This document shows positions 29,734 through 35,431 of a DNA stretch of 35,559 nucleotides, piece by piece. Both the position numbers and the translations under genes were made by a program. Positions within the stretch are counted from its first letter, which is position 1, and every line of letters begins with the position of its first letter. Origin of the DNA: DATHTC01 sp035456465 (lineage in GTDB: Bacteria > Actinomycetota > Thermoleophilia > Gaiellales > Gaiellaceae); NCBI GenBank assembly GCA_035456465.1, contig DATIDD010000011.1:1-35559 (forward strand), read 5' to 3'. The notes under the pieces are model-generated. The model was not told the DNA's origin. It was given only the letters and a program-made list of their open reading frames with translations, and did no database searches.

Positions 29734-30021
29734 TCAGCGCGGGAGCTCGTCCGCGTAGTGCGGCTCCAGCTGGACGTACAGCGAGATCCCTGTCGCGCCG
29801 CGACGGTTGGTGTACGGGTAGACGACGGCGGCCCCCGGCCGGCGCTCGCCCTCGGCCCGGCGCTCGTTCTCGAGCGCGTGCTCGACGCAGATCCCCGGAC
29901 AGTCCTCGTCGACCTCGAACACGACCGCGCCCTCGGCCAGGTCGAAGTCGTAGTGTCGGACCTCGTACGCGGCGAGGTTCGGGCAGCCCTCGACGGCGCA
30001 CCGGTGGGTCTCGACCCACAT
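29734..30021 (-). CDS. Small Cys-rich, probably metal-binding protein
   Basis: A 95-residue protein I do not recognise. Four Cys are spaced as two pairs: RCAVEGCPN (residues 8 and 13) and ECPGICVE-like DCPGICVEHALENERR (about 41 and 45), with a following His, consistent with one zinc or other metal site. The second half (VVYPYTNRRGATGISLYVQLEP) looks like a small beta domain. No signal peptide. It has an excellent Shine-Dalgarno (AAAGGAGGT in minus orientation at 30034-30026), lies 16 bases upstream of the ABC permease, and diverges from the Hsp20 gene. A redox or stress sensor role is conjecture. Confidence 0.72.
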   Translation of the reverse strand: MWVETHRCAVEGCPNLAAYEVRHYDFDLAEGAVVFEVDEDCPGICVEHALENERRAEGERRPGAAVVYPYTNRRGATGISLYVQLEPHYADELPR

Positions 30022-30064
30022 CGCGACCTCCTTTCCGGAATCGTCCCGCGTGCGGCCGCGGACG

Positions 30065-30105
30065 GCATCCGGGGCGACGCTGACCGTCAGTGGTCGCCCC
30101 GATGC
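30065..30105. promoter_or_regulatory. Long imperfect palindrome between divergent small-protein and Hsp20 genes
   Basis: GCATCCGGGGCGAC (30065-30078) pairs with GTCGCCCCGATGC (30093-30105) apart from one bulged C, and the enclosed CTGAC/GTCAG also pairs. It lies almost exactly midway between the two start codons (30021 minus, 30155 plus). It does not resemble CIRCE or the HspR HAIR box. It could be a shared operator, or a structured leader in one transcript. Confidence 0.5.
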
Positions 30106-30154
30106 GGGACGTCGAGAGGGGGGCGAGCCTCGACGTGCGAAGAAAGGAGGTGCG

Positions 30155-30574
30155 ATGACACTCGTGCGCTGGAACCCGCTCCAGGAGCTCGACGCGATGG
30201 AGCGGCGGATGCGGCGGATCTTCGACGAGACCGGGATCGTGCCCGCCCCGCTGCCGGCCGCCGATGTCTACGAGACCGACGCGGAGTTCGTCTACGAGCT
30301 GGAGGTGCCGGGCTTCGAGGAGGAGCAACTCGCCGTCGAGGTGACCGACCACACGCTCACCGTCAAGGGCGAGCGGACGGAGCACCGGGAGGAGGAGGAC
30401 AAGGCGTTCCGCCTCCAGGAGCGGCTCGCGAGGAAGTTCGAGCGCCGCTTCGAGCTCCCCGTCCAGGCGAAGGCCGAGAAGCTCGCCGCCGAGTTCAAGG
30501 ACGGCGTGCTGACGGTGCACGCGCCGAAGACGAAGGCAGCGACGCCGCACAAGGTCGCGATCACGGCGAAGTAG
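30155..30574 (+). CDS. Hsp20/alpha-crystallin family small heat-shock protein
   Basis: A 139-residue ATP-independent holdase chaperone. The N-terminal arm TLVRWNPLQELDAMERRMRRIF is followed by an alpha-crystallin domain from about residue 38 (ADVYETDAEFVYELEVPGFE, LTVKGERTE, RLARKFERRFELP, LAAEFKDGVLTVHAPK), ending with a short tail HKVAITAK. The canonical IxI motif of the tail is represented by VAI. ATG 30155 follows a near-perfect Shine-Dalgarno AAAGGAGG (30143-30150) by four bases, suggesting high translation. A strong hairpin lies directly after the stop. Confidence 0.93.
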   Translation: MTLVRWNPLQELDAMERRMRRIFDETGIVPAPLPAADVYETDAEFVYELEVPGFEEEQLAVEVTDHTLTVKGERTEHREEEDKAFRLQERLARKFERRFELPVQAKAEKLAAEFKDGVLTVHAPKTKAATPHKVAITAK

Positions 30575-30584
30575 CGAATCGGGC

Positions 30585-30621
30585 GTGGGGCCGCCCGGTG
30601 CCCAGGCACCGCCGGCCCCAC
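30585..30621 (+). terminator. Strong two-step hairpin after hsp20
   Basis: Ten bases after the stop, GTGGGGCCG (30585-30593) pairs with CGGCCCCAC (30613-30621), and inside it CGGTGCC (30596-30602) pairs with GGCACCG (30605-30611) around CA. There is no T-tract, as is common for terminators in very GC-rich genomes. Confidence 0.6.
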
Positions 30622-30644
30622 CTCGTCCGGCGCTCCGCGGGGCA

Positions 30645-31172
30645 ATGTCGATGCACGGCGCGCAGCGTGAGGAGGCGACGCGCCTCCGACGCACCTCGAA
30701 GTTGCCGCAGCTCGGACGGCGCGGGGGTGGATGGGTCGCGGTTCAGGTGGCGTTGATCGCGGCGATCCTGCTCTCGGCGTTCGCCGGACGCGAGTGGCCG
30801 GACGGGCTCGAGCCGGTCGCGTACGCCGTCGGCGGGATCGTGGTCGCGGCCGGCGTCGCGCTCCTCGCAGCCGGCGCGCTCGGGCTCGGAGCGGCACTGA
30901 CGCCGTATCCGGCGCCACGGAGCGGGGGGGAGCTGCGGACGGCGGGCGTCTACGGCGTCGTGCGCCATCCGATGTACGGCGGCGGGATCCTGATCGCGCT
31001 CGGCTGGTCGGTGCTCTTCGCCACCCTGGTGGGATTCGCGCTCACGGTCGTCCTCGCGGTCTTCGGCGACCTGAAGTCGCGGCGCGAGGAGCTCTGGCTC
31101 GAGCAACACCATCCCGACTACGGCGAGTACCGCCGGCACGTCCGGCACCGGCTCATCCCGTTCGTGTGGTGA
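30645..31172 (+). CDS. Isoprenylcysteine carboxyl methyltransferase-like membrane protein
   Basis: A 175-residue integral membrane protein of the ICMT/PEMT-like superfamily. About four hydrophobic segments are visible (VAVQVALIAAILLSAFAG, VAYAVGGIVVAAGVALLAAG, GILIALGWSVLFATLVGFAL and the following helix). The SAM-binding signature GVYGVVRHPMYGGGI is present, and the C-terminal ELWLEQHHPDYGEYRRHVRHRLIP is typical. It is predicted to methylate a membrane-embedded or small lipophilic substrate; the true substrate in bacteria is mostly unknown. ATG 30645, with ATG 30651 as an alternative. Confidence 0.83.
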   Translation: MSMHGAQREEATRLRRTSKLPQLGRRGGGWVAVQVALIAAILLSAFAGREWPDGLEPVAYAVGGIVVAAGVALLAAGALGLGAALTPYPAPRSGGELRTAGVYGVVRHPMYGGGILIALGWSVLFATLVGFALTVVLAVFGDLKSRREELWLEQHHPDYGEYRRHVRHRLIPFVW

Positions 31173-31228
31173 CCCGCCAGGGCGGCGGTCGCGACCGTCG
31201 CGGGAGCGGCTCGCATTCGCGCGCCGAC

Positions 31229-31257
31229 TTGTGGAGCGGGCGCCGATCTCCTACTGT
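31229..31257 (+). promoter_or_regulatory. Promoter candidate upstream of the pseudogene/membrane-protein unit
   Basis: TTGTGG (31229-31234), a 17-base spacer and TACTGT (31252-31257) give the best -35/-10 pair I can see in the 311-base gap before 31484. A hairpin with 8-base arms ACTCCTCG and CGAGGAGT lies at 31283-31302 in the would-be leader. Apart from these the gap holds no gene I can support. Confidence 0.4.
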
Positions 31258-31483
31258 CGAGTGACACGCTGACCCGCGCGGCACTCCTCGACGCCGAGGA
31301 GTACGGCCTCCCTACCGCCGCGCCGGCTCGAATGCTGCCTTCGCCCTCTCGGCGCGGGTGACCTCGAGAAGACGCGCACCGCGGCGCCAGCCGGTGCCGA
31401 GGAAGCGATCGAGGAGGGGTCACATGGACCGAGTCGCACCCACCGCACCGCTGTCGTTCGACGTCGTAGGAGGGGCGACGAGA

Positions 31484-32197
31484 TGAGGATCTGCATCGTC
31501 GGTGCCTCCGGGCAGCTCGGCCGGTCCATGGTCGAGCACGCACTCGCGCGCGGCCACGAGGTCGTCGGCGTCTGCAGGCCGGAGAGCGTGGGGAAGCTGA
31601 GCGCCTCCAGGAGCGGATCGCGATCGTGACGGGAGCGACGGACGACCGCGAGGTGGTCGGGCGCGCGGTGGCAGGGTGCGATGGCGTGCTCGTCGTGCTC
31701 GCCCCGCGAGGCGTCCACGGGTACTCGACCGGCACGGCGCAGGCCGTACTCGACCTGGCACCCACGAGGCGCCCGGCTCGTGTTCTCGTGCGGGTGGCAC
31801 ATCAGCCGCGACGGTCAGGACGTGTGCTCGTGGAAGCTCAGGGCGCTCGTGAGCGTCTTCGGGCCGGTCGCGCGCCTCGCTCGCTTCGCCGACCTCGACG
31901 ACCAGGTGGAGGCCTGCCGCAGGGTGTTCGCCAGCGACACCCACTGGACCGTCGTTCGCGGGAGCGATCTCGAGGAGGGAGAGAGCCAAGGCCTTCCCGT
32001 CGGAGCCGCCACGTCGGCGACCCCGTCCTCGAGACCAACCGAACCCGGCGCGTCGACTTCGCGCTGTTCATGGTCGACGCCCTCGAGAACGACGAGCTCA
32101 TCCACGAGCACCGGCCATCGTCGGCCGCGAGACACCATCGGCGCTCGCGCATGCCGCCACTGCCGCCGCCTCAACAACTCACTCGAGAGAGGGGACA
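31484..32197 (+). pseudogene. Frameshifted NAD(P)-binding epimerase-like gene
   Basis: Starts well: a good ribosome binding site (AGGAGGGG) and MRICIVGASGQLGRSMVEHAL, an NAD(P)-binding Rossmann motif GASGQLGR. Homologous protein text then continues through different frames: ERIAIVTGATDDREVVGRAV and CDGVLVVLAPRGVHGYSTGTAQ in a second frame, RLVFSCGWHISRDGQDV and LDDQVEACRRVFASDTHWTVVRGSDL in a third, VGDPVLETNRTRRVDFALFMV with DALENDELIHE back in the second, and PAIVGRETPSALAH in the first. At least four frame changes are needed, so no full-length product is made unless these are sequencing errors. The intact protein would be an NmrA/SDR-like NAD(P)-binding protein of about 230 residues. Confidence 0.75.
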
Positions 32198-32200
32198 CCC

Positions 32201-32785
32201 ATGACCACGCTGTCGCCCGCCGCCCAGCCCGAAGCGCTCAGCCGCCTGCGGATCTGGGCCTGGCCGCTCGCAGCGCTCCTCGGCTTCCCGATCGGCGGCT
32301 ATGTCGCGAACCTGACGGTCGGCGCGGTCGACTCCGTCGGCACCGCGATCGCCGGCGGCCTGATTGCCGGCGCGGTCGTCGGCACTGCGCAGTGGCTCGC
32401 TCTGAAGCAGCTCGTTCCCTGGCACTGGATCGTCGCGACGAGCGTCGGGATGGGCGCCGGGCTGGCCGTCGGTGCGGCGATCGTCGACTACGGCATCGAG
32501 CGAGGCGACCTGATGCTCATGGGCTTCGTCACCGGGGCCGGTGTCGGAGGGCTGCAGGCGGTGATGCTCGCCCGGCACGGGATTGTCGGAGCGTCGTGGT
32601 GGGCGGCGGCGAACCCGCCTACCTGGGCAGTCGCCTGGCTGATCAGCTCCTACGTGATCTCGGCGAACATCGACGAGCGGTTCACGAACTTCGGCGCCAG
32701 CGGCACCCTCCTGTACGCACTGGTGACCGGTCTGGTCCTCGCCTGGCTGCTCCGCAGGACAGAGTCGCAGGTGCGCCCGACGTGA
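32201..32785 (+). CDS. Six-helix membrane protein of unknown function
   Basis: A 194-residue integral membrane protein with about six hydrophobic segments (WAWPLAALLGFPIGGYVANL, AIAGGLIAGAVVGTAQWLAL, IVATSVGMGAGLAVGAAIV, LMGFVTGAGVGGLQAVML, PTWAVAWLISSYVISAN, LLYALVTGLVLAWLL). Gly-rich helices and the AQWLALK/LQAVML pattern suggest internally repeated halves. I do not recognise a named family. GAGAGAGGGG upstream is the likely ribosome binding site. The stop overlaps the next gene's GTG, and the last frame of the preceding pseudogene runs into this ATG without a stop. Confidence 0.78.
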   Translation: MTTLSPAAQPEALSRLRIWAWPLAALLGFPIGGYVANLTVGAVDSVGTAIAGGLIAGAVVGTAQWLALKQLVPWHWIVATSVGMGAGLAVGAAIVDYGIERGDLMLMGFVTGAGVGGLQAVMLARHGIVGASWWAAANPPTWAVAWLISSYVISANIDERFTNFGASGTLLYALVTGLVLAWLLRRTESQVRPT

Positions 32786-33474
32786 GCCTCGACCGCGCGG
32801 CCGGGGCGCTGCTGATCGGGGTCCCGGTCGCGTTCAACCTCTTCTTCTTCCTGCTCGGCCGTCTCTTCGACTACCCGACCGTGCTTCGCAGTCCGGTCGG
32901 CGACGTGCTTCGCCGATTCCACGCCGGTGGCCTGCGGCTGAAGCTGATCTGGTACGGCTTCATGCTCACCGCCGTCCTCCTCGCGCCGCTCGCCGTCCTG
33001 CTGGGCCAGATCCTGGCCCGCGACGAGCTCGAGATCGTCCCGCTCGCGACGACGATCGGGATCCTGGCCGCCGTCGTGCAGTTCCTCGGGCTCGCACGCT
33101 GGCCCTTCCTCGTGCCCGCGCTCGCGCGAACCTACGAGAGCCCCGACGCGACTCGGGCGACGCGCGAGGCCGCTGCCGTGGTGTTCGACTCGTTCAACCG
33201 GTACCTCGGCGTCGCGGTCGGCGAGTGCCTCGGCTACCTCTTCACCGGTGCGTGGACCGTGCTCGTGTCCGTCGCGATGCTCCAGTCGTCGGCCTTCGAC
33301 GCGTGGCTGGCCTGGCCGGGCCTCGCCGTCGGGCTCTTCCTCATCCTGGGCTCGCTCGAGTTCGTCGGCCCATTCGAGGAGCGAGGATGGTCGGTCGCAG
33401 GGGCTATCGTGCCGGTCGCCTACGTCGCGTGGTCAGTGTGGCTCGTCGCGGCCGGCATCCTTCTCGTCGCGTAA
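32782..33474 (+). CDS. DUF4386-like membrane protein
   Basis: A 230-residue integral membrane protein resembling DUF4386 proteins. Features: GALLIGVPVAFNLFFFLLGRLFDYPTVLR at the N-terminus, then helices FMLTAVLLAPLAVLLGQIL, PLATTIGILAAVVQFLGLARWPFLVPALA, GECLGYLFTGAWTVLVSVAML, WPGLAVGLFLILGSLEFVGP and VPVAYVAWSVWLVAAGILLVA. The R(W)PFLVP loop followed by a soluble YESPDATRATREAAAVVFDS segment is typical. Function unknown. GTG 32782 overlaps the preceding stop (GTGA), so the two membrane proteins are coupled. Confidence 0.78.
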   Translation: MSLDRAAGALLIGVPVAFNLFFFLLGRLFDYPTVLRSPVGDVLRRFHAGGLRLKLIWYGFMLTAVLLAPLAVLLGQILARDELEIVPLATTIGILAAVVQFLGLARWPFLVPALARTYESPDATRATREAAAVVFDSFNRYLGVAVGECLGYLFTGAWTVLVSVAMLQSSAFDAWLAWPGLAVGLFLILGSLEFVGPFEERGWSVAGAIVPVAYVAWSVWLVAAGILLVA

Positions 33475-33573
33475 CGACCGGCCGGCCGTGCCGCTTCTCG
33501 GACGAGCCGGCGCAATGCCACCGCGACGCTGTCAGCCGTGGCTCGGAGCGGGTTGATACGGTGTCCAGCGTCG

Positions 33574-33648
33574 CGGGGCGTGGCGCAGCCTGGTTAGCGC
33601 GCCAGTCTGGGGGACTGGAGGTCCCGAGTTCGAATCTCGGCGCCCCGA
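33574..33648 (+). tRNA. tRNA-Pro (GGG anticodon)
   Basis: All arms fold: acceptor CGGGGCG (33574-33580)/CGCCCCG (33641-33647) with discriminator A 33648; D stem GCGC/GCGC (33583-33586, 33597-33600); anticodon stem CCAGT/ACTGG (33602-33606, 33614-33618) with loop CTGGGGG, anticodon GGG at 33609-33611; T stem CCGAG/CTCGG with TTCGAAT loop. CCA is not encoded; the next bases are TTA, so the cca product would add it. A TACGGT -10 box is at 33557-33562. It flanks an integrase remnant, so it is the likely integration site. Confidence 0.96.
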
Positions 33649-33650
33649 TT

Positions 33651-33698
33651 ATGATGAAGTGGCTGCAAAAACTGATGTTTTGGCGTAAGCCGAAGTAG
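33651..33698 (+). CDS. 15-residue mini-ORF abutting tRNA-Pro
   Basis: Two bases after the tRNA an ATG opens a 15-codon frame, MMKWLQKLMFWRKPK, ending in TAG. It is far AT-richer than its surroundings (CAAAAACTGATGTTTTGG). The peptide is basic and amphipathic with two Trp. No ribosome binding site separates it from the tRNA, so it would be translated, if at all, from tRNA-precursor read-through. It may instead be non-coding DNA, for example part of an attachment site. Confidence 0.35.
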   Translation: MMKWLQKLMFWRKPK

Positions 33699-33718
33699 CC
33701 CGCGTTTCAGTCGTCTGC

Positions 33719-33743
33719 GCCCAATCAGTGCCCAAACGCCTCG
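33719..33743 (+). repeat. Near-repeat of CCCAAT-AGTG-CCCAAACG, left copy
   Basis: GCCCAATCAGTGCCCAAACG followed by CCTCG resembles 35449-35474 (GCCCAATAGTGGCCCAAACG then TCCTCG), differing by single-base indels. The left copy is at the very 3' end of the integrase remnant. It is either an attachment-type direct repeat or homologous integrase gene ends. Confidence 0.4.
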
Positions 33744-34099
33744 TCGGCCTCGTCCGCGATGAACGAGTCGAGCGCCGTCCGTGCCCGGTCGAGCGAGTCC
33801 GGGAGGAGGTGCCCATAGGTCTTGTCGATCTGCTCCGTCGACGTGCCCATGAAGCGGGCGAGTTCGAACAGCAACACCCCGGCGGCGCGGACGGCCGGCG
33901 TCCATTCGTGCGCGCGCCAGTTGTGGAGGTTCAGGTAGCCGCCACGCTTGCCGGGGAACAGGACGCGGGTGTCGAGCCGCGCCGGTAGTTCGTCGAGCGC
34001 CTGGGCCGCTCTGAGAGGCATCGGGACGGCACGGAGGGACCTGTCCTGCTTCCCGTACAGCTTGACCGTCCCGTCGGTGTAGCAGTATGAGAATATCAT
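33725..34099 (-). pseudogene. Tyrosine recombinase (phage-type integrase) C-terminal remnant
   Basis: The minus-strand frame reads YTDGTVKLYGKQDRSLRAVP, LFPGKRGGYLNLHNWRAHEW, TPAVRAAG, VLLFELARFMGTSTEQIDKT with YGHLLPDSLDRARTALD, matching the C-terminal catalytic domain of actinobacterial integrases. Two defects are visible. The N-terminal and core-binding domains, with the first catalytic Arg, are missing. About 20 residues between AAG and VLLFELARF, where relatives have the HxxR active-site box, are also missing. The nucleophile Tyr in DKTYGHL remains. It must be inactive. It lies next to tRNA-Pro, pointing to a decayed integrated element. Confidence 0.78.
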
Positions 34100-34334
34100 T
34101 CAGGAAGACGGGCAAGTAGAGTCGGCGACGTGCCCAGCCCGCTGGCGTCGTGGTACCGACGGGCCGCTCGACCAGGCCGTGCCCCGGACGCCGGCGCTGC
34201 GCGAGCTGGCGCCGGTCGCCGAGGACTCGAACAAGAATCAATCAGTACTAAGTACAGATCGAGAGCCGCGTTTCGCCCGATGTCGAAAGTGAGCCGCCCG
34301 GCCAGCCTCATTAGTTCAACAAGGGAGGCGCGCC
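34100..34334. other. Gene-free gap before the lipoprotein, AT-richer in part
   Basis: I see no supportable gene. The first ~100 bases may be further integrase debris. From about 34226 the base composition drops in GC (AACAAGAATCAATCAGTACT), with a small GTAC-TAA-GTAC inverted repeat near 34245-34255 that could include a -10 element for the downstream lipoprotein gene. AAGGGAGG just before 34335 is its Shine-Dalgarno. Confidence 0.4.
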
Positions 34335-34937
34335 ATGAACGGCCAATCAGGCTGGGAGAGTGTCGGGAGAGCCGTCCGGGTCCTTTCGGTGCTGCTGGGC
34401 GTCGCGATCCTGCCGTTCAGTCTGGCGGCGTGCGGCGGTGATGACAGCGACAGCGCCACAAAGACCGTCACGGTGACCGCCACGGCCGCCGGAGGTTCAT
34501 CGACGAGCGCGACTGACAGGGGCACGGTCGTCAAGGTTGAGCTGGGTGAGTCCGGTTCGACCTATTTCGTCAAGCCCGATCAAACGTCGGTGGAAGCCGG
34601 CAAGGTGACCTTCGCCGTCACCAACGTCGGGGAGCTCTACCATGAGTTCATCGTCTACTCCAATCTCGAAGGTGTCGCGCCCGGCGATCTTCCGATCAAT
34701 GCGGAAGAGGATGAAGCGGACCTCGTCGAGGAGAACATCGTTGGCGAAGCCCCTTATGCGACGCCTCCGATCGTTCCCTCGGACAAGAAGCCCGGCGACG
34801 CAGACCACCGGATCCGGAGTGGTGGCTGGGGCGCCGAGCTTACCGTGGACGTCAAGGCCGGCAGCTACATCTTGCTCTGCAATCTCTCAGGCCACTACAC
34901 CAAGGCCAGGCAATTCGCCCCATTCACCGCGGAGTAG
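34335..34937 (+). CDS. Cupredoxin-like lipoprotein
   Basis: A 200-residue exported lipoprotein. The signal peptide ends in a lipobox LAAC-GGDDSDS around residue 33, followed by a Thr/Ala/Ser-rich tether (about 40-62). The C-terminal domain looks like a plastocyanin-type cupredoxin: EAGKVTFAVTNVGELYHEFIVYS with one candidate copper His, and SYILLCNLSGHYTKARQFAPF with the Cys and second His. The position where many family members have the axial Met is Gln (KARQF), as in stellacyanin. It probably binds copper at the outer face of the membrane for electron transfer or copper handling. Codon use is clearly AT-richer than the chromosome around it, and it sits in an integrase-marked region, suggesting horizontal gain. 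Confidence 0.83.
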   Translation: MNGQSGWESVGRAVRVLSVLLGVAILPFSLAACGGDDSDSATKTVTVTATAAGGSSTSATDRGTVVKVELGESGSTYFVKPDQTSVEAGKVTFAVTNVGELYHEFIVYSNLEGVAPGDLPINAEEDEADLVEENIVGEAPYATPPIVPSDKKPGDADHRIRSGGWGAELTVDVKAGSYILLCNLSGHYTKARQFAPFTAE

Positions 34938-35002
34938 CGTCCGCCGTACCGCCGCTCGATCGTGACGCGCTGCCGCGCACGCCCACAGATCACCTGCACC
35001 CG

Positions 35003-35026
35003 AAAACCTCTCCCTACTTGGGAGAG
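35003..35026 (-). terminator. Intrinsic terminator-like hairpin, minus orientation
   Basis: CTCTCCC (35008-35014) and GGGAGAG (35020-35026) pair perfectly around TACTT. Read on the minus strand, the hairpin is followed by GGTTTT (35008-35003), giving a short U-tract. It lies 220 bases downstream of the minus-strand zinc-ribbon gene. The rest of 34938-35247 holds no gene I can support. Confidence 0.4.
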
Positions 35027-35247
35027 ATGGCGTGGTCACAGTCGCGATCCCCATCCCGCACCTCACGAGCCCGGTGCCATGAGGCGCAACGTAGGGAGCC
35101 ATGGATCCCCGACCCCTGGTGGCCCCCGGCTGTGGGGTTCTGCTCGTTCGTGGCGGCTATGGCGGCACGATCCGCGGCACCGATCCGCTGGGCGAACTGC
35201 TCAGGCGCGAGCGCGAGCAGGAACGCGGCCGACGCCGGCGGTAGCAG

Positions 35248-35421
35248 CTACGCGAACTCGCGCTCGGCGCAGGTCGGGCAGAAGAAGCCGAGCGCGGGCT
35301 CGGCGTGCTCGTCGCGCGGGTCGTCGATCCGATGCGCCTGCCAGCGCCGCTCGTCCGCCGGCAGCCACACCGCGCCGCACTCCTCGCACGCCGGCGTCAT
35401 CGCGACGTCCTGCGCCTTCAT
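35248..35421 (-). CDS. Small zinc-ribbon protein
   Basis: A 57-residue frame reading MKAQDVAMTPACEECGAVWL, then PADERRWQAHRIDD, a short acidic stretch and LGFFCPTCAEREFA. Two CxxC pairs (CEEC and CPTC) about 35 residues apart form a likely zinc ribbon. Between them is a Trp/Arg-containing segment. I have an impression that small proteins of this plan are frequent in deep-branching Actinobacteria, but the role is unknown. Start at ATG 35421; a second in-frame ATG at residue 8 (MTPACEECG) may be the real start. Confidence 0.68.
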   Translation of the reverse strand: MKAQDVAMTPACEECGAVWLPADERRWQAHRIDDPRDEHAEPALGFFCPTCAEREFA

Positions 35422-35431
35422 GGCGGCGAGT

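Noticed and set aside
33594..34241. Minus-strand frame of 215 codons spanning tRNA-Pro and the integrase remnant
   Set aside because: It is out of frame with the recognisable integrase text and runs antisense through the tRNA.
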